From Saccoglossus kowalevskii (lineage: Eukaryota; Hemichordata; Enteropneusta; Harrimaniidae), in assembly GCF_000003605.2 (NCBI RefSeq), contig NW_003139318.1, positions 117,919 to 150,347 of the forward strand: a DNA stretch of 32,429 bases, written 5' to 3'. Under the pieces are notes generated by a model. The model was not told the origin of the DNA. It did no database searches and saw only the letters and a list, made by a program, of their open reading frames with translations. Positions 10,507 through 21,680 of the stretch are shown here, piece by piece (position 1 is the first letter of the stretch; each line of letters opens with the position of its first letter). Position numbers and translations under genes: made by a program.

Positions 10507-13500
10507 CTATTGATAAAATCTTTCAAGCTATTTCTTAATGACAAACAAACACTTTTTTTTCACGATTACTGTCACAACAGCTCATAAAACATTCCATTTG
10601 AATACACTTGAATGACAACTTTATTTATTCATGTTTAGGGGCCGGAGGGCATTTGATATGCACAACATGGGACTCTTAATCTTTTATCGATATTAAAACC
10701 TGAAAATAAACATTTATTACTTGAAAATGAACAATTAGTTTTCGTTAATTCGGTCGTTTCTGTCATGAATCGGTCGTAATTTTTTCGGAAAAGTATACGG
10801 ACAGGAATTAAACAATCTTCTGCAGATGCAGGATTTGCTGAAGCCTCGCAGCTGTAATGTTTCAGATTTGCTCAGCGGTAGATCGGTTTAAGAGTCATAA
10901 TTTTCTAGAATCCCCACTGAGCCATAAATCACCTCCCTTCTCATTTTCAATATCAAATATTCGGGGAAAAAATCGTTAAAATGAAAAAGAGCGATTAACA
11001 ACAATAATTCTCTCTTGATGAAATGAATCCATTTGCCGATTTTATTGTTTTGTTTTTTGTTTTGTTTTGGATCGTCAAATGTTGCATAAAAAACAAGAAA
11101 CAACTATCCAAACTAAAGGTAATTAAGAGAATGACAATTAATCACCTCAAATAAATGAATGAATGAAAAAATAAATGAAATAAAAACTGTAAAATACATT
11201 GTTTGTTTATGTTTAAATCGAACAAGTGCTGCTTGATGACCACTTCCCTTTAAGTTGAAAAAAAACAAAAAGCGTAAACTATTCCCCCTTCAAATATAAC
11301 AGTTGAATCCAAATTTGTTAAACATTTTAATTAATTATTAATGTAGATCAATTACAAATGAGGGGAAACATATTTGATTGCTTATTAGTTTACATTATTT
11401 ATACCAACGACAAAATCCTCTTCAGGTTCACAGTCACCTATTATCAGATACCAAGTCATTTACATTTTAAAAAGATTTTTGAGGCTTAAAAAATTCATGA
11501 AAAAAATAATGATTTTTTTACCGATGGCGGAAACAGGAAACTGAACTCATTTCTTTTATTTATTGACAACTGATCCAATCAGAAGTAGGAAGAAAGTCAT
11601 TCAAATTATCTCAATGACTTCCTTCTTGAAACCTGCATGTTTAAAATCAGTCAATTACGGTAGTCACATGACCACTCTGATTACGCAACATTGTACTGTA
11701 CTCAGAATTCGGTAGATTTGATTTAATAAGAACAATTTTTTTTTTGCAAAATTCCCCGGGAAAAATGATGTAGCTATAAATATTTGACTGGGATTATTCA
11801 AAGCAGGGAGACAAAGTGATTTTCGTGTATTTATCAGAGCAGTTCGCTGAACGCCATCTAGTTGCGAACATATCTGGCAGCAAGATTTTTAACAGTTTTA
11901 ATGTAATATTCACTGAGCTCTAGCTTAAATTTGGGAAATTGGTCACTAGTCTGTCAACCTTATAAGGGTGCCTGTAGTAATTGACTTAAAGATTCTGATG
12001 CCATCACCAACACATCATAGTCTCTGAATTCTAATATATTCTGTTTATTATTCGAATCATCAAGAATCGATTTGAGACTTACTCAGACGTGAGAGAAAGG
12101 AGTCAATCCTATGAAATTTTACTGTTCATTTTAATAAGTAAGATAAGGGTTATTCACTGTGCAAGGCCAAGAACAACAAATGAAACCTTTTATCTTTCAA
12201 AACTAACACTTTTTTTATCATTCAAAACAGAGAGTTATTTTTTTTTTAATTCAAAATAGGCATGATTTTTTATCATGCATAAAATCATTGAATTCCTCAG
12301 AATGAATATGCAACATTTCATTTAACATGAGTCAGCAGCTTTTTAGAAACACACACAAATACGAAGACGAATGGACAGACGCCAGTACAAATCATAGATG
12401 CACATGCACTTGGAAAAAATCAATGTCTTAGGCGTAAAAAGAAATTCCAGTTCAATAATCACGAGACGTGGTCAAAAATAAGACTAGCGGTATTTAATGT
12501 CCATCACAAAGAAAATCCATTTTACCACGATGGCTAAATGAGCACATATGCGTTGAAAGCACATCTAAATCTTGAAGCTTTCCCCCGGGGTACCAATAAC
12601 TATCAAGTTCAATACCATCGGAAATTCAAGTATATTCCCAGCGTACATGTCAATGTCAGAACGTCAATGAAATCAGGAGGAGTAATTTGAAGCTAACATG
12701 GGATTATTGCGAAAGCTAACCGTGGAATGAATCCAATTTTAATAATCCTGATAAAATTTCACTCTTCAATATATAGCAAGAACATGAGAATTTGAATTAC
12801 AAGTTGCCATCATCTGAAAATAATACCATCATACGATGACCCTAATAACAATATGAATATTTCAATCTTTTCTGTTATTTCGTTGATACTTTCTTTAAAT
12901 CCATATTCAAAATCACTTCTGAGTCCTTTGAACAAAATAGGATGAAGTAAATATGATTAAAAAAAATGATAAGCTTCTTGTCTAGAAAAAGAAAAGATTT
13001 TTTTTTAAGTTGTCATGGAAACAAGGCAAGTTTATTTATTATTGCAATCATGTTATAAAAAAGATGCAATGCCAAGCTGTTTTTGTTTTGTTCTAAAACC
13101 TTTCTGATTCAGCTGTGGATATTTCCTTTCAGACGCAGCTGTCGTTAAAAGGATAAAACTCAAGAGATGAGATTTACACTGCAAGGGACATTTTACAAAT
13201 AGACCAATTTTCGATGAGATGCAATGACTAAATTTTGCACTGTTTCACAGAAATAATTTTCTACTATCAATCAACCAATAGACATTCTCAGTCATTACCT
13301 TCGAAACTTACACACTCTGGTGTCAAAGCGTTCCAAATTCACCTGTGTAGGGAGAGCGGGTGACTTACCAAATGAATGTTCAATTGCTTATCAGAACGCC
13401 GGGAGCCAGGGACACAAGCGAACAAATCAACCCTTCATTCTTGTACGAAAGTCGACTGATATCGCTATATAAACCAAAATTCATTTATTGTTTTGTTATG

Positions 13501-13771
13501 ACAAGGAAAATCTTGTGAAAGAATATAAACTATGTAAAAGCATATTTAAAAAAATAAAATTTATCTATCATTGCAAATTGAAGTACCAGACATTTTTTGA
13601 CCATTTTTTAAGATTTTTTGGATCAGCAAAACTAGTTTTGTTTAAAATTTTAAGCTGTTCGAAAAATTGCATCAAAGTAAAATGTTTTATTAAAAGCATC
13701 TAATAATTATAAAACAGTCATCTTTTTTGACCAGTGGAAAAGCCATCTTCTTTAAAGGGGAAGCTGTCAAT
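10507..13771. other. AT-rich non-coding stretch
   Basis: No gene seen. The 71-codon minus frame at 10888-11103 is interrupted in sense by a CAAAA-repeat-encoded Lys/Gln/Asn tract and is judged a chance frame. There is a good isolated minus-strand donor (TTTG|GTAAGT, 13369/13368) with an open stretch before it but no convincing acceptor. An X-box match lies at 13009-13022, a GCATGAT/ATCATGC hairpin near 12262 and a weak CTCF-like site at 11848-11865. Confidence 0.5.
13009..13022 (+). promoter_or_regulatory. X-box (RFX) pattern match
   Basis: GTTGTCATGGAAAC fits RYYNYYATRRNRAC in every position. Binding is inferred from pattern only. Confidence 0.3.
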
Positions 13772-13942
13772 CCCTGGGATTGCATTTGGGAATCATGGAA
13801 CATGGTTGCTGTAATTGCACCAGGGAATCATGGGACATGGTTGCAGAAATTGCACCAGGGAATCATGGGACATGGTTGTTGGGATTGCACCAGGGAATCA
13901 TGGGACATTGGTGCTGGGATTGCACCAGAGAATCATGGGACA
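13772..13942. repeat. 35-bp minisatellite, about 4.8 copies
   Basis: Units start at 13781, 13816, 13851, 13886 and 13921, with a partial unit before the first. The unit is TGCACCAGGGAATCATGGGA followed by CATGGTTGCTGGGAT and variants. Copies differ at only a few positions, so the array is fairly young. Because 35 is not a multiple of 3, each plus frame reads a shifted version of the repeat; the short repetitive frames here (rich in His, Gly and Trp) are artefacts of the array. Confidence 0.9.
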
Positions 13943-14605
13943 ACTTTGTTTGCTGTTGTTAAAATTATTAATATCTGTTTTGTTTTCCATTGTAATTGTA
14001 ATCCAGTAAATAAATTTGCTGCAAGATTAGGCTTAACTGGATGTGCCTTTTAAAAACAATATATCAAATATTTTTCATACTAATAATTAGATTTTTTATT
14101 CAGAAAGTCCACTAATTAAAATGCTATTTTGCCTTATTTGCAAATAAAGATTTTTTGTTTTGTTATTTGAAAATTAAAAGAATCAGTGGAAAAATAGTGG
14201 TGGTGAGTGAACGCAGCCAATATTTGAGCTACCTCACTAAAATTACTGGCACATCCCTGAATCGAAACTTCAGATTCTCAGCTAGAAGGAAGGACAGTCA
14301 CCTTTACCCTCTATTGGGAAATCAATTCAAGAAAAAAAGAATAGGGATTCAAAAAATGTAATGAACTGGAACCAAATATCGCACTTTATACCATGCGATA
14401 CAACCGTCAAAAATAAAATACCAATTGCTCTCAGTCTACTTCTCACTCCCAGTTGCTACTCCGACACGCTTCATCGATAATAACCATCGGAATTGTTTCT
14501 ATGATGATGTCGTCAAAATTACACATTTTCGATCAGCATCGATTTAGTTTCTAGTTCGCTTGAGTTTATTATCCAAGGGTTGTTAGTGAAGTACAGAATG
14601 TAACG

Positions 14606-14858
14606 TTAACCTTTGAACCTTTGAGTGGTCATATAACGTTCAGTGGCCATGTTTTAGATAATTTGAAAAATAAAATGATGAAGGACAATGATTCAATTGT
14701 AGTTCAAACTGTTGAGAATATAAAAAAACAAATTTTTTGAGTAAAAACTAAAAATTGACTCAAATTTTGTCTGTTGGCTTCAAAATTAGGGTTCGTTTCC
14801 AGAAATATTGAAGAATATAAAAAAATTGGGTGAGAAAGACTGGCAGTGAAAAGGTTAA
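14606..14858. mobile_element. piggyBac-like MITE, diverged copy
   Basis: The right part (about 14730-14858) matches the right part of the clean element at 18032-18270 in the same orientation. It shares TTTTTTGAGTAAAAA, TTTTGTCTGTTGGCT, AAATTAGGGTT, AGAAATATTGAAG and the end GTGAAAAGGTTAA. Both ends carry TTAA (14606-14609, 14855-14858). The left terminal repeat begins TTAACCTTTG and is more decayed, with a small insertion. It has no coding capacity. Confidence 0.65.
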
Positions 14859-14879
14859 CAAGCAGCCTGTCGGCTGAGA

Positions 14880-15520
14880 TAGCTCCGCTGTTAGCAATGC
14901 ACATTTCAATTAAAGAACTGAAGATATCATTAGAAAATGAACAATATGAATAGTATCAAAGCAATCGAACTTACAGTTTTTAACAAGAAGTCGAAAATAT
15001 TACTTTCTACCAAAAATGGAAAAATATTCACCAAAATTAGAGAATTAAAGATATCATCACGAAATGAACAAATCTGAGAAAGGTCTACATGTAGTATCTA
15101 TATATGTAATATCAAAGCAATTGAACTTTTGGTTTTTAACAAGAAGTCGAAAATATCACTTTTTACCAAAAATTACAAAAATATTCACCAAAATTAGAGA
15201 ATTGAAGACATCATCACGAAATGAACAAATCTGAGAGAGATCCACATGTAGTACCTATATATGTAATATCAAAGCAATCGGACTTACAGTTTTTAACAAG
15301 AAGTCGAAAATATCACTTTTTACCAAAAATTACAAAAATATTCACCAAAAGTAGAGAATTGAAGATATCAACATGAAATGAACAAACCTATACACCAAGT
15401 ATCAAAGCATTCAGGCTTGTAGTTTTCAAGAAGAAGTCGAAAAGTAAAACATTGACACGAACGACGACGGACAATCACTCATATGATAAGTTCCGCTCGA
15501 CAAAGTCGACAGTGGAGCTA
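14880..15520. mobile_element. non-autonomous composite element with 157-bp tandem core (HINE/pearl-like)
   Basis: The ends carry near-perfect 12-bp inverted repeats, TAGCTCCGCTGT at 14880-14891 and the complement of TAGCTCCACTGT at 15509-15520. Between them lie four head-to-tail units, starting at 14915 (127 bp, internally shortened), 15042 (157 bp), 15199 (157 bp) and 15356 (about 88 bp, truncated). Then come an ACGACGACGG-type microsatellite stub near 15456 and a hairpin (CTCGAC AAA GTCGA) at about 15497-15509. Short inverted ends, core tandem repeats, a tetranucleotide-like microsatellite and a terminal hairpin are the described layout of Helentron-associated or pearl elements. The family assignment is inference from layout; there is no protein-coding part. 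Confidence 0.55.
14915..15443. repeat. 157-bp tandem repeat, about 3.4 copies
   Basis: Units share GAATTGAAGATATCATCACG, then AAATGAACAAATCTGAGA, ATATGTAATATCAAAGCAAT, TTTTTAACAAGAAGTCGAAA and ATATTCACCAAAATTAGAGA. The two complete units are nearly identical, while the outer two are shortened. This is the core of the composite element above. Confidence 0.9.
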
Positions 15521-15847
15521 AAAAAAGCTTGAACGTACGGAAAGTCACAATAACAAATATCTGGAGTGGATTTTATTAAAAAGATAAAAAATATAACTTT
15601 CTCATTTTTGTGGTAATTCTATAGTGGTCATACAACTAAAAGGAATAATGATTGGAAATAAGTAGACTCAACAGAAATCCAAAATTGTTAAAGTTTATGC
15701 AAGGGAAAACAATTTTTTACTGACAAATTAAGAAATTTTGAATGCAAATCCAAATAACACATTGTTCTATTAAAAGAGCATTTCCAATAAAAGTTTAAAT
15801 AAACCAACAATTGCATTTATTGCATATGGAATCATTAGAATATGACT

Positions 15848-16060
15848 TACTATAAAATACTTTATTTTTGCTTGAAATTAATTTTTACTATAATCACTGA
15901 AGAAATGATTCAGTGAAAAATAAAATCCGGCAAAAATACTTTTTTTCCTATATTTTACATTCAACTCATCAAAAATCAGTGAAAATAAATTCCATACAAA
16001 ACACTCAAAAAGTCTTTTCAGCAAAAATTAATTGTAGCTGAAATACAACATTTTACAGTA
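15848..16060. mobile_element. MITE, TACTGTA family copy 1 (213 bp)
   Basis: It begins TACTATAAAATACTTTATTT and ends CAACATTTTACAGTA. Internal landmarks shared with the copies at 23597 and 27586, in reverse orientation, are TCAGTGAAAATAAATTCCAT and CTTTTCAGC. This is the most diverged of the three at its tips. It has no coding capacity; ends in TA suggest a Tc1/mariner-type TA target duplication. Confidence 0.75.
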
Positions 16061-16390
16061 GCTTGGCCATAAACACAACTCTGTCATTTACGTAAGCCCA
16101 TGTGCTATGAAATAGATCAATTCCTGTATGTTACAATACAAGATTCAAAATTGTGATTGCGAATTTGAAAATACAACAAATGACGACATGATGCTGAAAA
16201 TGAAGTCACAGAACTGATTCACAATGCTTTTCTAACAAACCAGCAGGCAGAGAAAAATTCCTAAAGCATTTTTCAGAAAAACTCTTTTGTGTCACGCCAT
16301 AATTTGGAAAATATTGTAAGTTGTATTGCCTACTCTCAGTAGGCAACCTAAACAAACAGTTTCATTATCCTGTTATAGTCCTGACTACCC

Positions 16391-16962
16391 ATTTCCACGG
16401 AAACCAATAATTAAATATCATCATCGTGATATTATGGGGAATTATTTTCATTACCGATGGCGTTAAAGCAGAAAATTTCACTCATGTCACCAGCAACAAA
16501 ACAATCTTCTATAGAAGAAATAAAATTCAAATCTGCTATACTTCGTTCAACATATTGAGTGGGATAAATAGAAAAGTGTATGTTTCCATGGCAACCATCA
16601 TAATTTCACACAGTTGCAAAGTGCTGACGTTGGTTACATTGATCTGTGGGAATAACAAACTCGCGCGCGAATTATTGCACCAAATAGTACCTTTTGTTTA
16701 CATTATTTCCATTTTAATGGAATGTTGGCGTACTCTGATAAATAGGGTAATAGAGGATGGATTTTAATCAACAGACACATACCATTTTGCATCAAGCCAT
16801 GAAAAAAAAAAACATGGCATGCAAATTTGCTAGTTTACAAGGAAATTAATAAGGAATACAAATATTGCTAAGAAAGTTTTGAAATTCAGATTGAAAAACA
16901 TATCTTTTGGTTATCATAGCAACAGTAATGAAACCATGCGTTTACTTCATTGCCATGACAAC
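16391..16962. promoter_or_regulatory. cluster of X-box (RFX)-like sites
   Basis: Three exact matches to RYYNYYATRRNRAC lie at 16582-16595 (GTTTCCATGGCAAC, very close to the textbook X-box), 16910-16923 (GTTATCATAGCAAC) and 16949-16962 (ATTGCCATGACAAC). A one-mismatch version lies at 16391-16404 (ATTTCCACGGAAAC). The cluster is in otherwise unremarkable A+T-rich DNA, overlapping a chance plus-strand frame at 16426-16767. It would be a candidate enhancer or ciliary-gene element; binding is inferred. Confidence 0.4.
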
Positions 16963-17254
16963 GAGCGCCTTGAATAACTTACAAGAGCTCCAGTTAGCTA
17001 TTAAACTCCCTGGTATGTGTGATACATATACATTGTAGTAAAAACCAAATGGACAGCTGTTTCTGTCACGGATTCACATAATACAATGAACACAGGTTAG
17101 CTGCAATTAATAAGTAAGTATCCTTTTATGAAAACAAAATAATAAAACGAGAAAAAAAGTGGAATATATCTAACCTGTATTTTAAAAATTATGTATATTC
17201 ATACAAATGTACTGAAATGTATTTAAGTTACATAAATACAAAAATATTAAAATA

Positions 17255-17722
17255 TTCACCCCACCTGCATTATAAAATGGATGGTCCCTTATTAGTTAAC
17301 ACTGTCCACGATGCAACTTGCATACACGTAGTAGTTCACCTCACCGACAATATAAAAGGGTTTGACCCTTATCCTGACAATTTGGACTATGGAGACATGA
17401 ATATAATCCAACTCACCTCACTCACAATATGAAATGGCTGGACCCTTATTCTGAAAATATGCACTATGGTGACATGAATACAATCTAATTCACCTCACCC
17501 ACAATATAAAATGGCTGGACCCTAATCCAGACAATATGCACTATGATGACATGAATTTATAATTGTCCACCTCACCCATAATGTAAAGTGGTTGGTCATA
17601 TTACCATAACCATTCACACCATGGCAGCGTGAATATTGACTAGTACACTCACCCACAATGTGAAATGGCCTGTCCCTTTATTATCATAACCATTTACACT
17701 ATGATGACATACATATTAATGA
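17255..17722. repeat. 77-bp minisatellite, about 6 copies
   Basis: Units begin near 17255, 17335, 17412, 17489, 17566 and 17644, each 77-80 bp. Shared blocks are TTCACCTCACCCACAATATA, AAATGGCTGGACCCTTAT and CACTATGGTGACATGAATA. The three central units are most alike and the outer ones decay, as in an old array. Three units contain TATAAAA. A plus-strand frame over the array (17217-17432) is a by-product. Confidence 0.9.
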
Positions 17723-18031
17723 GTATTCTATATTTTAATTGGTTTATTGACTTTGGAAATCAGCTCACAGTCAGGCCATAAATAACCAGATAGTGACAAG
17801 GGATTAGAGAAAAGGAAACAGTCTAATTATAGAAAGACAAATAAACAGCAATTACTGGAGCCCTTCAGTTGAAACCAATGTTTTATGGGCGATTGCAAAA
17901 GTGACATAATCTCCAGTTTATTCAGTTGTTTAAATGTCAAAGTCACATGCTGTCCTGTGACAAGGAGCATGAACATGAAATAGTGAACATAAAAAAGTAT
18001 TTTAAGTTACAGCTGTGAGACAAAATTTGTT

Positions 18032-18270
18032 TTAACCTTTTCACCACCAGTTTCCTCTTTTCATCACAAATTCACAAAATAGTCCTGTTTATAGTCTGCA
18101 CTTTCCTTCAGAAGATTGGGACAGAAATGGCCATTTTTTGAGTAAAAAACGAAAATTTACACAAATTTTGTCTGTTGGCTCTAAAATTAGGGTTTATCAG
18201 AAATATTGAAGGAAATAAGAAAAAAGTACAGAAAAATTTGGATGAGAAAGTCTGGTGGTGAAAAGGTTAA
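18032..18270. mobile_element. piggyBac-like MITE (239 bp), clean copy
   Basis: There are perfect 19-bp terminal inverted repeats, TTAACCTTTTCACCACCAG at 18032-18050 and its exact complement at 18252-18270. Both include TTAA at the outer edge, which is the target site of piggyBac-superfamily transposons. The interior has no coding capacity, so it would have been moved in trans. A second, older copy lies 3.4 kb away at 14606-14858. Confidence 0.85.
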
Positions 18271-18744
18271 ACTATGAATTGTTTCATCTACAATGCCAAT
18301 AATTAAAAAAAAAAAATTTTGTTTATGAATCTCAAAAAATGCATAGTTTTATATGTTATCTGATATTTTGATAAAAATGGAAAAAAAAAAAATTCTTATA
18401 AAGGATCCTGAGATGTCATTTTCAAGAACACTCTGCTTTGTATTATTTCATTTTTTTGTATACTGATTGACATTTCAGCATACCGAACTGAAAAATTAAT
18501 TCTTTCAGCAAGATATTTAACAGCCTGGAGCAAATGATCATTCAAACTGAAGTTTAAGATATAAAAGATTCATTTGCGAATAGACAGCGAGAATGCAAAG
18601 TATCAATCCCTAGAAAGAATCAATAGTCAGGTAGGATATTGCAAGGAATGCAATAAGGATCTCACCGAAAGATATTTTAAAATATTTCAATAAATATAAC
18701 CAAGGCTTATACACATGAAATTAAATAAATTCCAGAATTTTCTA

Positions 18745-19080
18745 GGCTTTTTTTTATTAGTTTTCCATGAATTCAAGGCCTTTTTTATTAGTTTTTTGGC
18801 AATTCCAGGGCTTTATTAGTTTTCCTGAACTTTCCAGGACTTTTTTAATAGTTCTGCTGGACTTTCAAGGACTTTTTTTATTAGTTTTTCTAGACTTTTC
18901 GATAAGTTTTCCTTGACTTTTGAGGCCTTTTTTATTAGTTTTCCAGGACTTTTTTTATTAGTTTTCCAGAAGTTTTCCAGGCCTTTTTTATTAGTTTTCC
19001 AGAAGTTTTCCAGGCTTTTTTTATCAGTTTTCAAGGAGTTATTCAGGTATTTTTCAATCAGTTTTCCAGGAATTTATCCT
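18745..19080. repeat. about 33-bp T-rich minisatellite, about 10 irregular units
   Basis: Units of 22-34 bp follow the pattern GGCCTTTTTTATTAGTTTTC followed by CAGAAGTTTTCCA. Because the commonest period is 33 bp, both strands read as in-phase 11-residue repeats (minus strand KKSLENFWKTN-like, 18816-19034; plus strand Phe-rich, 18913-19212). These are repeat artefacts and not real proteins. Confidence 0.9.
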
Positions 19081-19267
19081 AGACTATTTCATCACAACTT
19101 ATTTTTATTCATGTCGCTCATCATGAAAATATTTTTTTCCATTTTAATGTTGATTTCAATTATTTATTTATTTATTTTTTACGCTGATTGTTCATTTTCA
19201 GGGAGTTTCTAAAACACCTTTCATTTTCCATGACTTTCCGGTATATTCAAGGACACTAAGAACCCTG
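19081..19267. mobile_element. probable hAT-like element end adjoining the array
   Basis: Just right of the minisatellite the sequence runs CCATGACTTTCC, TTCAAGGACACTAAGAACCCTG and stops. Read on the minus strand this starts CAGGGTTCTTAGTGTCC. A CAGGGTT-type terminus followed by a decayed CCTGGAAA-type tandem is common in non-autonomous hAT elements of marine animals. I found no matching left terminus or 8-bp target duplication, so only one end is claimed. Confidence 0.4.
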
Positions 19268-19271
19268 ATAA

Positions 19272-19300
19272 CATTTCATAACATACCATACCATACCAAG
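19272..19300. repeat. short (ACCAT)n run
   Basis: Three to four imperfect copies of ACCAT/ATACC directly follow the hAT-like end. Confidence 0.55.
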
Positions 19301-19302
19301 AC

Positions 19303-21610
19303 TAGTCTCAACACAAGTTTAAAATAATTCATCTGTCATGAGTGACACAAAACACATTTTTTTAAATTATTTTTCAAAATTAGTAAAATAACATCATTGA
19401 TGCCAATTGGATATTATATCATAAAAACATTGTTACCACGGCGACTTCATTAGTTATAAGAAAAAGGGTTTAATCTCCTTTGTGAAAATAAATCCTAACT
19501 ACAATTTTTAGTACCCCCCAAAGGATGGTTTCTGCAATTCCATAAATCAAACCAATACCAACTGGGGAATGAATTAGATTTTTTTTTAACTGTGTCGGAA
19601 TTTCAAATGATCATTGAAAGTAGCCTCCATTGGAATTCAGTGACAGAATGAACCACATCACTTTCTATACCATAGCCCACACAGATTGAATTAATATGAA
19701 GAGGTTTCATATTACAAGGAATAATCATTTAACAAGACATTTACAAAGTTAGAGTCATCAGATTTCATCATAAGCCTGCCATGAATTTTTAAGCAATTAG
19801 GTTTGACGAATATATATATATTTTTTAAATAATTTTTGCTTTTTGATGAGACTGTGAAGCAAAATTCAAATTTATAAGCATATTTACAAGAAACGTTTTT
19901 TTTTACCAATTTCATAGCTAACTCACTTGGGATGCAGCCAGTCTGATTGTACATCAAAGAGGAGAGGACTCTTTTGTTGTTTTTTATCAATTTGCCAAAA
20001 ATTGCCTAGTGTGTAATTTTTTTTTTTGGAGAGTTTATAACAAAGAATAATTCAGAATCAGACAGACAGCTGGTTTCTATCAACATAGACATGACAGTAC
20101 ATCTTCAAACATAGACGAAACCGATCTATATAATAATGATGATGACGAACGGACAATTTTAAAAATCTCAGCAACAATCATAGCTATCATTTATTTTCCA
20201 GAAAATCTCATTATTACATTATTATTTTTTTAAGTTCTAAAATTTGAATACAATATGAACACTCAATGAATACGGCATGTGAAATGTGTCCTAAATATTT
20301 GCCAGAAAACACTGCGTGCTAAACAACCAAACTGTGGAGCGTTGTAGGGATTAACGATGAACGTCATTAGCACCATCTTGGTTTAAATAACCTCCCACCT
20401 TTTGTTCATTATATCTTATCAATAAGACATTATGATAAAAAGAAGGACCAATACAGATAAAGGAGACTGCTACCAATGAATCTGAAAAGAAGCTGTTGTA
20501 GTAACGTTAACTGGAAACACATTGGACTCCAGCGATGAGTTAAAAAACGGAGTGGATTGCAAGTAAAGATTACATTCACAGTCCGACAAACAGTTTATCT
20601 GTCAAACACTGCATTTCATCATCAATATTAACAAGTTTTTGTGATAAATCTTGTGATTGTGATATTTATATATGTAGATTGTTCTCTCACAACTGTATTT
20701 CAAAATTGTTATTCAAGAGCAAAAAATAATAACTTTTTTTTCAAAAGTTTATAACAAATTTTCTGATTCTGAACCCTTCATAAATTTTAGTAAAAATTGT
20801 ATTTTTAAAAAAAAACAACAATATATTATAATTATGAATGTAAGCAAAATCTGTTATTAACAATAATTAGGTACTATTAAAAGTGTAACTATGGCAACTT
20901 GTGAAATATGTCAAACTTATTTATTACTTAAATTGAAACCAGCATTTATTTCATTGTATTTCGTCAATGAATGAAAAAAAATAAAAATTATATTGATACG
21001 AAAGAATCAGGGCTAAACATGATACTGACGATTTAATTGTAACTGACTTCAAATCAAACAGTGCTGTTACACACACACTTCCTACACGCTTGTAATTCAA
21101 ACAAGAAACGTGTTACTGAGTATGATAGATAAATAACACAGAAAGTGTGAAAATAATATTCAGATGAAAGCAAAAAAGCGAGAATACAAAATTTTACATT
21201 CAGCTGTTTGTCATTAAATACTACATGGGCATAAACACTGTTTTGGGATCCTAATAAAAGTTTCAACTTGCAGAAAAAAAAAATATTGCTGCATTTGTAT
21301 AAACAGAGCAGCCACAGAACTGAGAGAACGAAGGACCGCGTAACTCTACACGACAGAATTGGTCAAACGTAAAGAAAACGCTGTATGCATTAATTGCTTT
21401 ACGCATGTACAGTTAACAGTGGAAGCATTAGAATACATACAGTTGCATTCTTACAACAGATTAGTATACACCGTGGTACATACTGGGTTTCATTTCAGAC
21501 ACTGTCTTCAGCTAGACATGGGAATAAGAGCTTTTAACAAGACCTATCTATACACCAGCTCTGTCAAAACAGACTGGCACATTGATTTCTGTGTGTATAT
21601 ATTGCCTAGT
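19303..21610. other. AT-rich non-coding stretch
   Basis: No gene supported. X-box near-matches (one mismatch each) lie at 19432-19445 and about 20888. A minus-strand AAGATGGTGC start context at about 20382 opens a 36-codon frame without a usable donor and is not annotated. Frames at 19712-19990, 21054-21266 and 21359-21676 lack any recognisable feature. Confidence 0.5.
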
Positions 21611-21680
21611 CTTAGCCCCCAAGATCACCTGAGTCTTAGTCGGAGGCCACTCCAGGTGATAGTCTGGTGTTTTTAGCACC
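21611..21680. other. G+C-rich block with paired E-boxes / hairpins
   Basis: ATCACCTG (21624-21631) and CAGGTGAT (21653-21660) form an 8-bp perfect inverted repeat around GTCGGAGGCCACTCC. The octamer AGTCTTAG occurs twice (about 21608 and 21632), and a small GGTG...CACC hairpin follows at 21666-21680. CACCTG/CAGGTG is also the Snail/ZEB-type E-box. It could be a structured RNA or SINE head, a regulatory block or part of an exon. Not assigned. Confidence 0.35.

Noticed and set aside
13368-13450. Minus-strand donor TTTG|GTAAGT with an open stretch before it
   Set aside because: No acceptor or start could be defined, and the TATATAAA nearby reads on the other strand.
13727-14053. Three overlapping His/Gly/Trp-rich plus frames
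   Set aside because: All read the same 35-bp minisatellite in shifted frames.
16426-16767. 113-codon plus frame
   Set aside because: Composition is that of random A+T-rich sequence; the interesting signals inside it are the X-box matches.
18816-19212. Overlapping repetitive frames on both strands (KKSLENFWKTN-like and Phe-rich)
   Set aside because: Artefact of the 33-bp minisatellite, whose period is a multiple of three.
20270-20384. Minus-strand AAGATGGTGC start with a 36-codon frame
   Set aside because: No usable donor follows and the frame ends quickly; not enough to call an exon.
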